Assembly (NCBI GenBank): GCA_021286855.1
Contig: JAJTBO010000024.1
Location: forward strand, 1 to 54,755
Length of the DNA stretch: 54,755 nucleotides
Direction: 5' to 3'
DNA from: Hyphomicrobiales bacterium
Lineage (GTDB): Bacteria > Pseudomonadota > Alphaproteobacteria > Rhizobiales > Ancalomicrobiaceae
Position 1 is the first letter of the stretch. The number at the start of each line of letters is the position of its first letter. Made by a program: the position numbers and the translations under genes. Below are positions 47,149-54,755 of the stretch, one piece after another. Below the pieces are notes generated by a model. It was not told the origin of the DNA. It searched no databases and saw only the letters and a program-made list of their open reading frames with translations.

Positions 47149-47332
47149 CCGTCTCGGTCCGGCTGTGGGCGGGATGCGCCCGCCGAGGATCGCCCTTTTT
47201 CGCCCGTCTCGGCCGTCACGTCGAGTCTCGGGTGACCGGTCCGGAGGGCCGGAGCGGCGATCCACCGCAGGGCGGATCGCGCCGCGGGACGAGAAGGGAC
47301 GCCGACGACACGAGCCGGCGCCCCTCCGCGCC

Positions 47333-48301
47333 TCAGAACCGCTCGCCGACCCAGGCCTCGCTCGCCGTCCACAGGGCGCGGGCGTGGTCGGGATCGAGGG
47401 CATAGGCGCGCACGCCCTCGGCGACCGGGTTGATCACGTCTTCGGTGACGGTCGAGACGTGGCAGTTCTCGCTGTAGCGGCCGCCGATCGCGTCGGCGTC
47501 GGCGACGAAGCCGACCCAGACCGAGGTCGCGGCGCCCTGCGGGATGGTCTTCCACGCGAAGGGCGGCTGACCCTTTTCGGTGAGTTCGGCGTCGATCTGC
47601 TCGATCATGCCCTCGACCGCGCCCGGCGGGAGATGTCGGGCGAGTTCGGTCGGGATGCCGCCGGGATGCAGAGCGCCGGCGCGGACGCCGCGATCGCGAT
47701 GCCGGCGATCGAACTCGACGGCGAAGAGGACGTTGGCGGTCTTCGATCGGCCGTAGCCGGTCCAGGGATCGTAGGGCGTCGTCTCGAAGTTCGGATCGTC
47801 GAGATCGACGTCGGCGAAGCGATGGCCGGAGGAGGCGACGCAGACGACGCGACCGCCGGAGCGGATCAGCGGCGCGATGCGGTTGATCAGGACGAAATGA
47901 CCGAGATGGTTGGAGCCGATCTGGGTCTCGAAACCGTCGGCGGTCAGGCCGAAGGGCGGCGCCATGACGCCGGCGTTGGCGATGACGACGTCGAAGGGGC
48001 GTCCGTCGGCGAGAAGGGCGTCGGCGGCGCGACGGACGTCGGCGAGCGAGGCGAGGTCGAGGCGGACGAGCTCGAAGGAGCCATGGTCGGCCGCCGCGGC
48101 GCGGACGCCGGCGGTCGCGGCCTCGGCCTTGGCGAGATCGCGGACGGCGCCGACGACGTCGGCGCCATGGGCGACGAGGACGCGCGCGGTCTCGACGCCG
48201 AGACCGGCGGATACGCCCGTCACCAACACGCGACGGCCGGTGAGGTCGACGCCGGCGAGGACGTCGTCGGTGGTCGAGGTCGCATCGAATTTCGAGGTCA
48301 T
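47333..48301 (-). CDS. Short-chain dehydrogenase/reductase
   Basis: A 322-residue NAD(P)-dependent oxidoreductase with the SDR motif TGVSAGLG, the NAG motif VIANAGVMAPPFG, and the catalytic Tyr-x3-Lys in GYGRSKTANVL preceded by VVCVASSGH. It resembles the retinol-dehydrogenase/light-dependent-protochlorophyllide-like long SDRs, which act on hydrophobic or aromatic alcohols, but the substrate is unknown. It is transcribed away from a TetR gene, and the promoter region contains a TetR-type palindrome, so substrate-induced expression is likely. Confidence 0.88.
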   Translation of the reverse strand: MTSKFDATSTTDDVLAGVDLTGRRVLVTGVSAGLGVETARVLVAHGADVVGAVRDLAKAEAATAGVRAAAADHGSFELVRLDLASLADVRRAADALLADGRPFDVVIANAGVMAPPFGLTADGFETQIGSNHLGHFVLINRIAPLIRSGGRVVCVASSGHRFADVDLDDPNFETTPYDPWTGYGRSKTANVLFAVEFDRRHRDRGVRAGALHPGGIPTELARHLPPGAVEGMIEQIDAELTEKGQPPFAWKTIPQGAATSVWVGFVADADAIGGRYSENCHVSTVTEDVINPVAEGVRAYALDPDHARALWTASEAWVGERF

Positions 48302-48398
48302 GGGTGGGATCTCCCGTTGTGGGACGCACCTCCGCCTGCGCCGACGGGCGATTGCCCGACGCCGAACTTCGGAGTAAAGTGGAGGTCGTCTCCGCTTT

Positions 48399-48427
48399 TA
48401 TATACGGAGGCTCCCTCCGTTTATCAA
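48399..48427 (-). promoter_or_regulatory. Promoter of the SDR gene
   Basis: On the minus strand TTGATA (48422-48427) and TATATA (48399-48404) are exactly 17 bp apart, and the perfect palindrome at 48404-48420 fills the spacer. The start codon is about 98 bp downstream. Confidence 0.65.
48404..48420. promoter_or_regulatory. TetR-type operator
   Basis: ACGGAGG-CTC-CCTCCGT, a perfect 7-bp inverted repeat with a 3-bp centre, sits in the spacer of the SDR promoter and 17 bp before the divergent TetR start. A weaker related repeat, GTGGAG-N5-CTCCGC, lies nearby at 48379-48395. Confidence 0.6.
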
Positions 48428-48436
48428 GAGGACAAC

Positions 48437-49054
48437 GTGAGCGACGTCGCATCGCCCACCCCCCGTCGTCGCCCGCGCGCCGACGCCGCCCGCAATCGGG
48501 CGCGATTGATCGAGGCCGCTCGGGAGGTTTTTGCCGAGAAGGGGTCGCAGGCGTCGCTCGAGGAGATCGCGCGCGTCGCCGGCGTCGGCATCGGCACGCT
48601 CTATCGCCGCTTTCCGACGCGCGACGCGCTCGTCGCCGAGGTCTATCGCGACGCCAGCCGGCAATTGATCGAAGCGGCCGACCGGATCGGCGCGACGCAG
48701 CCGCCGGTCGAGGCGCTGCGCACGTGGCTGCTGCTCTTCGTCGACCACATGGCGAACAAGATGCGGATGGCGGAGGCGCTCAACGCGATGGTCGGCGGTC
48801 CGGCGGCGCTCTATGCGGCTTCGACGGAGGAGACGAAACGGGCGATCGGCGATCTCGTCGGCCGTGCGACGGCGGCCGGGGCGATCGACTGCGGTCTCGA
48901 ACCGCTCGATCTGATCAGGGCGCTCGGCGGCATCGCCTATCTCAGTCCGGAGACGGATTGGCGTCGCTCGGCCGAAGCGCTGGTCGACGTCCTCATCGCC
49001 GGTCTCGCCCGGGGCGGCGGGCGAGACGCGGCGAACGAGACGATCAGGCGCTGA
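48437..49054 (+). CDS. TetR-family regulator
   Basis: A 205-residue regulator. The N-terminal helix-turn-helix is RARLIEAAREVFAEKGSQAS, then LEEIARVAGVGIGTLYRRFP, followed by the TRDALVAEVY segment. The C-terminal ligand domain (65-205) is helical. The start is GTG at 48437 with AAGAGGA 4 bases upstream. A perfect palindrome lies just before the gene and inside the promoter of the divergent SDR gene, so it probably represses both. Its stop overlaps the convergent aminotransferase stop by 11 bp. Confidence 0.92.
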   Translation: MSDVASPTPRRRPRADAARNRARLIEAAREVFAEKGSQASLEEIARVAGVGIGTLYRRFPTRDALVAEVYRDASRQLIEAADRIGATQPPVEALRTWLLLFVDHMANKMRMAEALNAMVGGPAALYAASTEETKRAIGDLVGRATAAGAIDCGLEPLDLIRALGGIAYLSPETDWRRSAEALVDVLIAGLARGGGRDAANETIRR

Positions 49055-50438
49055 TCAGGCCTTCCTTCTTCAGGACCACCCAGGTGTCGTCGAGGGTCTT
49101 CTCGGCGAGGCGGACCAGTTCGTCGGCCTCTTCGTGCGTAAGCGTCAGCGGCGGCGACAGGATCAGGCTGTCGCGCACGGCGCGCATGATCAGGCCGTTC
49201 TTGAAGGAGAGGTCGCGGGCGATGGTGCCGACCTTGCCCTCGTCGGCGAATTTCTTCTCGCGCGAGGGTTTCGAGGGCACCAGCTCGAGCGCGCCGACGA
49301 GGCCCTTCATGCGGGCCTCGCCGACCAGCGGGTGATCGCCGAGCTTCGACCAGCGTTCGGCGAGATAGGGGCCGATGTCGTCGCGGACGCGGGCGACGAG
49401 GCCCTCGCGCTCGATGATGGCGAGATTGGCGAGCGCGGCGGCGGCGCAGGTCGGATGACCCGAGTAGGTGTAGCCGTGGAAGAACTCCTCGCCCTGGTCG
49501 ACGACGACCGAGGCGACCTTGTCGGAGACCATGACGCCGCCCATCGGCAGGTAGCCGGAGGTGAGCCCCTTGGCGATCGGTTGCAGATCGGCCTTCACGC
49601 CGTAGGCGTCGGCGCCGAACCACGCGCCGAGGCGGCCGAAGCCGCAGATGACCTCGTCGACGACGAGGAGGATGTCGCGCTCGGAGCAGATCCGGCGGAT
49701 CTCCGGCCAATAGGTCTCGGGCGGGATGATGACGCCGCCGGCGCCCTGAACGGGCTCGGCGATGAAGGCGGCGACGGCGCCCTCGCCGAGCCGGTCGATC
49801 TCACGCTCGAGTTCGCGCGCCGCCCAGACGCCGAAGTCGTCCGGGTTCATGTCGCCGCCCTCGCCGAACCAATAGGGCTGGGCGATGTGGGTGATGCCGG
49901 GGATCGGCAGATCGCCCTGGCCGTGCATCGGCTTCATGCCGCCGAGCGAAGCGGCGGCGACGGTCGAACCGTGGTAGCCGTTCTTCCGGGAGATGAAGAT
50001 CTTCTTCTCCGGCTTGCCCTGGAGCGCCCAATAGTGGCGGACCATGCGGAACACCGTGTCGTTGGCCTCCGAGCCGGAGCCGCAGAAGAAGACATGGTTC
50101 ATGTGGTCGGGCGCGACCTGGGCCAGTTTCTCGGCGAGGCGGATCGCCGGGGCGTTCGAGGTCTTGAAGAAGGAATTGTAGTAGGCGAGCTCGAGCATCT
50201 GCTCGTGGACGGCGTCGGCGATCTCGCGGCGGCCGTGGCCGACGTTGGTGCACCAGAGCCCCGCCATGCCGTCGAGATAGCGATTGCCGTCCGAGTCGGT
50301 CAGCCAGACCCCTTCGCCCTTGACCATGATCCGGCTGCCTTCCCTGGCGAGCGCCCGGAAATCGGTGAAGGGGTGGAGATAGTGGTCGGCGTCGAGGGCC
50401 TTGAGTTCGGCGGTCGGGTAGACGTTCGAGGCGGTCAT
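49044..50438 (-). CDS. Class III aminotransferase, putrescine/omega-amino acid type (SpuC-like)
   Basis: A 464-residue PLP enzyme of the omega-aminotransferase group. Motifs are the substrate segment GLWCTNVGHGR, the PLP-phosphate region CGSGSEANDTVFRM, the VDEVICGFGRLG aspartate segment and the PLP lysine in PIAKGLTSGYLPMGGV. These enzymes move amino groups from diamines, polyamines or omega-amino acids such as 4-aminobutyrate to pyruvate. Its place between puuB-like and puuA-like genes favours a polyamine substrate, as in SpuC. Its stop overlaps the TetR stop. Confidence 0.87.
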   Translation of the reverse strand: MTASNVYPTAELKALDADHYLHPFTDFRALAREGSRIMVKGEGVWLTDSDGNRYLDGMAGLWCTNVGHGRREIADAVHEQMLELAYYNSFFKTSNAPAIRLAEKLAQVAPDHMNHVFFCGSGSEANDTVFRMVRHYWALQGKPEKKIFISRKNGYHGSTVAAASLGGMKPMHGQGDLPIPGITHIAQPYWFGEGGDMNPDDFGVWAARELEREIDRLGEGAVAAFIAEPVQGAGGVIIPPETYWPEIRRICSERDILLVVDEVICGFGRLGAWFGADAYGVKADLQPIAKGLTSGYLPMGGVMVSDKVASVVVDQGEEFFHGYTYSGHPTCAAAALANLAIIEREGLVARVRDDIGPYLAERWSKLGDHPLVGEARMKGLVGALELVPSKPSREKKFADEGKVGTIARDLSFKNGLIMRAVRDSLILSPPLTLTHEEADELVRLAEKTLDDTWVVLKKEGLISA

Positions 50439-50557
50439 TTGCGGTCGGTTCTCCGAAGAGAGGGCACGGATCTTCCTTCCGGCGGATCGACGATCCGTCG
50501 GCGGCGAATTGGGAAAGCGGCCGTCAGGTCCGGCCGGAGCGCCCCGAGGGCGCGGAG

Positions 50558-50614
50558 GGGAAGGGGATCCATGCGGCGTCGAGCCGGCGGCGATGCCGCA
50601 TGGATCCCCTTCCC
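50558..50614. repeat. Inverted repeat with GC-rich loop
   Basis: Perfect 20-bp inverted arms GGGAAGGGGATCCATGCGGC (50558-50577) and the complement (50595-50614), with a 17-base loop. The right flank (CGGTCGCTTCGCTCCCTCGC, then CGGGAATGACGGG) has the look of a dispersed repeat of Hyphomicrobiales. It lies between the aminotransferase and the PuuA gene, both on the minus strand, and could also act as a terminator. Confidence 0.65.
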
Positions 50615-50687
50615 TCGGTCGCTTCGCTCCCTCGCCGGGAATGACGGGGAGATCACCGCCGTCCGGAGAGAGCGGCCGGGCGAGGTT

Positions 50688-52085
50688 TCAGACGTTGAGC
50701 AGCAGGTACTCCCGCTCCCAAGGGCTGATCACCCGCATGAAGGTCTCGAATTCGGCCTGTTTGATCGCCCGGTAGGTCGAGGTGAAGGACTTGCCGAAGA
50801 TGTCGGCCAGCTCGTCGCATTCCTCGAACAGGGCGACCGCCTCGAGCAGGCCGCGCGGCAGGCCGAACTCCAGGTCGTAGGCCGAGCCTTCGACCGGGTC
50901 GCCCGGATTGATGCCCTGGGTCATGCCGATGTAGCCGCAGGCGAGCGAGGCGGCGAGCGCCAGATAGGGGTTGGCGTCGGAGGACGGCACCCGGTTCTCG
51001 ACGCGGCGGGCGCCGGGCGAGGAATTGGGCACTCGTAGACCGACCGTGCGGTTGTCGTAGCCCCAGTGGACGTTGACCGGCGCGGCGGAGGCGCGCATCA
51101 GCCGGCGGTAGGAGTTCACGTAAGGGGCGAGGATGCACATCACGTTGGGCAGGAACTTCTGCTGCCCGCCGATGTAGTGGAAGAAGTCGCGGGTCGGGCC
51201 GCCGTCCTCGTTGGAGAAGATGTTCTGGCCGGTCTCGAGATCGACCACCGACTGGTGGATGTGCATCGCCGAGCCAGGTTCGCCGGCGATCGGCTTGGCC
51301 ATGAAGGTGGCGTACATGTCGTGGCGCACCGCCGCCTCGCGGATGGTGCGCTTGAACAGGAAGACCTGATCGGCCAGCGCCAGCGGATCGCCGTGGCGCA
51401 GGTTGATCTCCATCTGGGCGACACCCTCCTCGTGGATGAGGGTGTCGATCTCGAGCCCCTGCGCCTCCGAGAAGTCGTAGATGTCGTCGAAGAGGTCGTC
51501 GAACTCGTTGACGGCGGCGATCGAATAGGACATCCGCCCGCTCTCGGGACGGCCGGAACGGCCGACCGGGGGCTTCAGCGGATAGTCCGGGTCCTGGTTG
51601 CGCTCGACCAGATAGAATTCGAGCTCGGGCGCGACGATCGGCTTCCAGCCCTTCTTGTCGTAGAGGTCGACGACGCGGCGCAGGAGCTGGCGCGGGGCGA
51701 TCTCGACCGGGCGGCCGTCCTGGTGATAGGCGTCGTGAATGATCTGGGCGGTCGGGTCGGAGGCCCAGGGGACGACGGCGAGGGTCGAATAGTCCGGCAC
51801 CAGCTTGATGTCGCTGTCGGCGGCGTCGATCTGGAAGGCGTCGTCGTCGTCCGGGTAGTCGCCGGTGATGGTCTGGGTGAAGATCGAGCCGGGGATCGAC
51901 ATCACCGGCGCGTCGACGAACTTGGCGACCGGCATCATCTTGCCGCGGGCGACGCCCGACATGTCGGGCACGATGCACTCGATGTCCTCGAGGCCGCGGT
52001 CGTCGAGCCAGTCGGCGGCGGCGGCGGCGTCCGCGACGCCGCGCAGGTCGGCAGGCGAAGCGGTCGATTTCTTCTTCTTGGCCAT
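50688..52085 (-). CDS. puuA: Glutamine-synthetase-like ligase, PuuA type (copy 1)
   Basis: A 465-residue enzyme of the glutamine synthetase superfamily that joins glutamate to a polyamine (gamma-glutamylputrescine synthetase) or a related amine. Ligand and catalytic segments include APELEFYLVE, QMEINLRHG, the metal/ATP region GSAMHIHQSV, and NRTVGLRVPNSS with the arginine. The N-terminus is basic (MAKKKKS). Its promoter region holds a TGTGATCACA operator. It is followed by the aminotransferase gene and is regulated by the neighbouring GntR protein, which is inference from shared sites. Confidence 0.9.
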   Translation of the reverse strand: MAKKKKSTASPADLRGVADAAAAADWLDDRGLEDIECIVPDMSGVARGKMMPVAKFVDAPVMSIPGSIFTQTITGDYPDDDDAFQIDAADSDIKLVPDYSTLAVVPWASDPTAQIIHDAYHQDGRPVEIAPRQLLRRVVDLYDKKGWKPIVAPELEFYLVERNQDPDYPLKPPVGRSGRPESGRMSYSIAAVNEFDDLFDDIYDFSEAQGLEIDTLIHEEGVAQMEINLRHGDPLALADQVFLFKRTIREAAVRHDMYATFMAKPIAGEPGSAMHIHQSVVDLETGQNIFSNEDGGPTRDFFHYIGGQQKFLPNVMCILAPYVNSYRRLMRASAAPVNVHWGYDNRTVGLRVPNSSPGARRVENRVPSSDANPYLALAASLACGYIGMTQGINPGDPVEGSAYDLEFGLPRGLLEAVALFEECDELADIFGKSFTSTYRAIKQAEFETFMRVISPWEREYLLLNV

Positions 52086-52102
52086 GTGCCACCCTTGCTG
52101 CG

Positions 52103-52118
52103 GAATGTGATCACATTC
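52103..52118. promoter_or_regulatory. GntR operator candidate at the puuA copy 1 promoter
   Basis: GAATGTGATCACATTC is a perfect 16-bp palindrome with core TGTGATCACA, placed over the -10 box and start of the promoter at 52115-52143 (minus strand). The same core occurs at 52973-52982. Confidence 0.65.
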
Positions 52119-52143
52119 TGAGCGGCAGGCGTCGCCCCGTCAA
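52115..52143 (-). promoter_or_regulatory. Promoter of the puuA copy 1 gene
   Basis: On the minus strand TTGACG (52138-52143) and CAGAAT (52115-52120) are 17 bp apart. The operator palindrome overlaps the -10 box and the region just after it. Confidence 0.5.
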
Positions 52144-52168
52144 CCTCCGCGCGGTCGAAAGTCGCCGC

Positions 52169-52903
52169 TCAGGGCGCGCGATCGAGCGCGAGGGTGGGGC
52201 GGCGCTCGAGTATCGAGCCGTCGATCAGGTCCATGCCGTCCATGATGTCGGCGCGGATCGCCTCGGCCAGGCGGTCGGGATCGCGGGTGGCGATGGCGTC
52301 GAGGGCGTGGACGTGGTGGTCGATCAGCACGGCGGTGCCGAGACGGCCGTAGACCGAGCGCATGAACGGGCCGAACTGCAGCCACAGGCTCTCGATCAGC
52401 GGCAGGAGCACGCGCGAGGGGCCGGCGGCGTAGATCTCGAAGTGGAAGCGGTGGTTGCCGGCCATGTAGGCCTCGACGTCGCCGGTCTCGAGCGCGACGT
52501 CGATCGAAGCGTCGATGTCGCGCAGGCGCTGCAGGCGGGCGTCGTCGATGTGCGGCAGGGCCCGCACCGCGGCCTCCGGCTCGAGCAGGATACGGGCGCG
52601 GACCAGTTCGTCGAAACGGACGGCGTCCATGTCGGGCACCCAGACGCGGCGGTTCGCGCCGACGACGAGGCCGCCTTCGGCGGAGACCCGGCGGATCGCC
52701 TCGCGCACCGGCATCGGCGAGACGCCGAGCGACTGGGCGAGGCCGCGCAGGGTGACGGCCCGGCCGGGGACGATGCGGCCGGTGACGAGGGCGTCGCGCA
52801 GGGCGCGGTAGACGCGGTCGTGCAGCGGTCCGTCTTCGGCTGCGGGGTCGTCGTCGGCGGCCGGGTCGGCGCGGCCGGCCGCTTCGTTCGCAAGTCTCGC
52901 CAT
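52169..52903 (-). CDS. GntR-family regulator with FCD domain
   Basis: A 244-residue regulator: a winged helix-turn-helix (about residues 25-95; RALRDALVTGRIVPGRAVTLR, LAQSLGVSPMPVREAIRRVS) and a C-terminal FCD ligand domain (about 95-230) with the metal-binding His pattern HFEIY and LIDHHVHALDAI. GAGGAG lies 5 bases before the ATG at 52903. Genes for two PuuA-like enzymes lie on either side in opposite directions and carry the same operator core, so it probably senses a polyamine-pathway compound and represses both. The ligand is unknown. Confidence 0.92.
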   Translation of the reverse strand: MARLANEAAGRADPAADDDPAAEDGPLHDRVYRALRDALVTGRIVPGRAVTLRGLAQSLGVSPMPVREAIRRVSAEGGLVVGANRRVWVPDMDAVRFDELVRARILLEPEAAVRALPHIDDARLQRLRDIDASIDVALETGDVEAYMAGNHRFHFEIYAAGPSRVLLPLIESLWLQFGPFMRSVYGRLGTAVLIDHHVHALDAIATRDPDRLAEAIRADIMDGMDLIDGSILERRPTLALDRAP

Positions 52904-52954
52904 GGCGTCTCCTCGGGGCGCGCAGCGGTCGCGGTGCGAGAGCGGCGCACGCGA

Positions 52955-52984
52955 TTGACAGCCCGACGTCAATGTGATCACAAT
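52955..52984 (+). promoter_or_regulatory. Promoter of the puuA copy 2 gene with GntR operator
   Basis: TTGACA (52955-52960) and CACAAT (52979-52984) are 18 bp apart. The operator core TGTGATCACA (52973-52982) overlaps the -10 box. GACGTC occurs on both sides (52965-52970 and 52988-52993). Confidence 0.5.
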
Positions 52985-53067
52985 TTTGACGTCTTGCAAA
53001 CTCGATCCCGCTCGATGGGCCGTTCGCGGCGATCGATCGGGCGGCGTCGAGCGAAGGAGTGGACATC

Positions 53068-54441
53068 TTGAGCGAGCCGACGGCGGCGCATCTCGACGGA
53101 ACTTCGGAGCTCGAGCGGTTTCTCGCCGCTCATCCCGACCTCGAGGCGGTGGAATATCTGATCACCGATTCCAACGGCGTGTTGCGCGGCAAATGGGGGC
53201 CGGCGGAGAGCCTGAAGAAGGCCTATTCCGACGGCGTCAACTTCCCCGTCTCGATGTATGGCCTCGACGTGTGGGGCCGCGAGGTGATGGAGACCGGGCT
53301 GCACGTCGAGACCGGCGATCGCGACGGGTTCTGCAAGGCGGTGCCGGGATCGCTCCGGATCGTGCCATGGGCGGAACGGCCGACGGCGCAGGTGCTGCTG
53401 ACCATGCACGCCGAGCGCGGCCAGCCGTTCGACGGCGATCCGCGGGTCTGCCTCGAGCGGGTGGTCGGGAAGCTGGCGGCGCGGGGGCTGACGCCCTGCT
53501 CGGCGATCGAGCTCGAGTTCTATCTGCTCGACCCGAAGGCGCCGCCGATGCCGAACGGCATGCCGGCGCCGGTCTATCGCTCCGGTTCCGGGCCGACGCC
53601 GCAGAACATGTATGCGCTCGCCGATCTCGCCGAGCATCGCGCCGTGTTCTCCGACATCTGGGACATGGGCAAGGCGCAGGGTCTGCCGATCGACACGATG
53701 GTCTCGGAGGCCGCGCCCGGCCAGTTCGAGGTCAATCTCAAACATCGCGCCGACCCGATGGGGGCGGCCGACGACGGGGTGATGCTGCGTCGTCTGGTCA
53801 CAGAGGTGGCGCGCAAGCACGGGCTCAAGGCCACCTTCATGGCCAAGCCGTTCATCGACGTCGCCGGCAACGGCCTCCACGTCCACGTCAGTCTGCTCGA
53901 CGGGCTCGGCCACAACGTCTTCGCCGATCCGGTGACCGGCGAGGCCAAGCTGAAGCACTGCGTCGGCGGGCTGATCGAGACGATGAACGCGGCGACGCTG
54001 CTGTTCGTGCCGTCGTGGAACGGCTATCGGCGGATGCAGCCGGGCTCCTACGCGCCGACGACGGCGTCTTGGGGCTTCAACAACCGGTCCGTCGGGGTGC
54101 GCATTCCGGCGAGCCCGGCGGAGGCGCGGCGGCTCGAACACCGCATCGCCGGGGCCGACGCCAATCCCTATCTGGTGCTGGCGGCGATCTTCGCCGGCAT
54201 GCTGGAGGGGCTGGAGCGGGAGACCAATCCGCCGCCGCCGATCGTGCGCAACGCCTATGACGAGCCGGCGCAACGTCTGCCCGATCGGATGGAGGATGCG
54301 GTCCGGCTGTTCGAGCGCTCGGAGTTCATTCGGCGCGCCATGGGCGTCGAATACCGCTCGCTCTACGCGCATCTGAAGAAGGCGGAGATCGCCGCGTTCC
54401 GCGACGAGATCACGCCGCTCGAGCGGGCGACCTATCTCTGA
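53068..54441 (+). CDS. Glutamine-synthetase-like ligase, PuuA type (copy 2)
   Basis: A 457-residue glutamine synthetase superfamily enzyme related to the first copy but clearly diverged. Motifs are AIELEFYLLD, FEVNLKHRADP, the region GNGLHVHVSL and NRSVGVRIPASP. The N-terminus is short and acidic. I place the start at TTG 53068, because AAGGAG (53054-53059) lies 8 bases before it; GTG at 53059 would overlap the ribosome-binding site. It probably glutamylates a different polyamine or amine. It is divergent from the GntR gene and followed by a polyamine-binding protein gene. Confidence 0.88.
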   Translation: MSEPTAAHLDGTSELERFLAAHPDLEAVEYLITDSNGVLRGKWGPAESLKKAYSDGVNFPVSMYGLDVWGREVMETGLHVETGDRDGFCKAVPGSLRIVPWAERPTAQVLLTMHAERGQPFDGDPRVCLERVVGKLAARGLTPCSAIELEFYLLDPKAPPMPNGMPAPVYRSGSGPTPQNMYALADLAEHRAVFSDIWDMGKAQGLPIDTMVSEAAPGQFEVNLKHRADPMGAADDGVMLRRLVTEVARKHGLKATFMAKPFIDVAGNGLHVHVSLLDGLGHNVFADPVTGEAKLKHCVGGLIETMNAATLLFVPSWNGYRRMQPGSYAPTTASWGFNNRSVGVRIPASPAEARRLEHRIAGADANPYLVLAAIFAGMLEGLERETNPPPPIVRNAYDEPAQRLPDRMEDAVRLFERSEFIRRAMGVEYRSLYAHLKKAEIAAFRDEITPLERATYL

Positions 54442-54501
54442 GAATTTTTTGCGGAATTTTAGGGCAGCCCTTTTCTCGAGCGCTCGGCGTCGAACGGGGG
54501 G

Positions 54502-54529
54502 CTGACAGGGCGAACGAAGTCGGTCTAGG
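54502..54529 (+). promoter_or_regulatory. Weak promoter candidate before the binding-protein gene
   Basis: CTGACA (54502-54507) and TCTAGG (54524-54529) are 16 bp apart in the 144-bp gap behind the second puuA gene. Only a weak match, given because the gap is large enough for a separate promoter. Confidence 0.3.
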
Positions 54530-54564
54530 CTCGCATCGTCGGGCGAGGCGCGCCGACCGGTTGA

Positions 54565-54755
<191 letters not shown>

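Noticed and set aside
54444-54470. T-run after the second puuA gene as terminator
   Set aside because: The T-runs have no stable hairpin before them.

Overview
The window is a GC-rich piece (roughly two thirds G+C by eye) of an alphaproteobacterial chromosome, most likely from the Hyphomicrobiales (Rhizobiales). Pointers are a serC-serA pair with a hairpin leader, an Irr-type Fur regulator divergent from fabA-fabB-fabI, a sulfite-reduction cluster carrying DUF2849 and DUF934 proteins, a DnaX that has lost its usual zinc cysteines, and dispersed palindromic repeats of the kind common in this order. I see no tRNA, rRNA, CRISPR array, prophage or insertion sequence. Two structured RNAs are clear: an SRP (4.5S) RNA and a TPP riboswitch.

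Layout. 1-603: 3' part of an outer-membrane beta-barrel gene. 797-3668: serC and serA (serine synthesis). 3729-6648 (minus): two EamA transporters and a diguanylate cyclase with a degenerate receiver domain. 7058-12678 (plus): purA, an unknown single-pass membrane protein, panB and an ABC-F ATPase (uup). 12727-14175 (minus): a beta-eliminating lyase of the tyrosine phenol-lyase/tryptophanase family. 14382-16295 (minus): TPP riboswitch, then permease and binding protein of a thiamine-precursor type ABC importer with no ATPase gene beside them. 16495-18618 (plus): aminotransferase plus EamA exporter behind an operator-like palindrome. 18626-22160 (minus): ffs-dnaX-ybaB-recR, with a small plus-strand gene and two related palindromes between ybaB and recR. 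22228-24139: divergent AraC regulator and EamA transporter. 24153-28526 (minus): DUF2849-cysI-cysH-DUF934-ferredoxin-Nudix. 28712-29905 (minus): MFS transporter.

30152-33789 (plus) is the least understood part: three tightly spaced genes for a soluble all-helical protein, a single-pass membrane protein and a long coiled-coil protein ending in a glycine-zipper segment and a Gly/Ser tail. I can give none of the three an experimentally based function. It is my best candidate for an undescribed system.

33923-41247: EamA transporter, fabI-fabB-fabA (minus), irr (plus), a small secreted DUF2147 protein (minus) and lepA (plus). 41509-44133: msrB-msrA, a nested inverted repeat, and an Hsp70-like YegD protein. 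44144-45839: slyX and, divergently, a Pro/Ala-rich membrane-anchored protein with a Cys/His C-terminus.

45862-54755 is mostly a polyamine-utilisation region: a PuuB-like oxidase, a class III aminotransferase, two PuuA-like glutamate-polyamine ligases, a GntR/FCD regulator between them, and the start of a PotF-like binding protein. The same operator core, TGTGATCACA, sits in both promoter regions next to the GntR gene, so that regulator probably controls both ligases and itself. An SDR dehydrogenase and a divergent TetR regulator, with a perfect palindrome inside the SDR promoter, interrupt this region.
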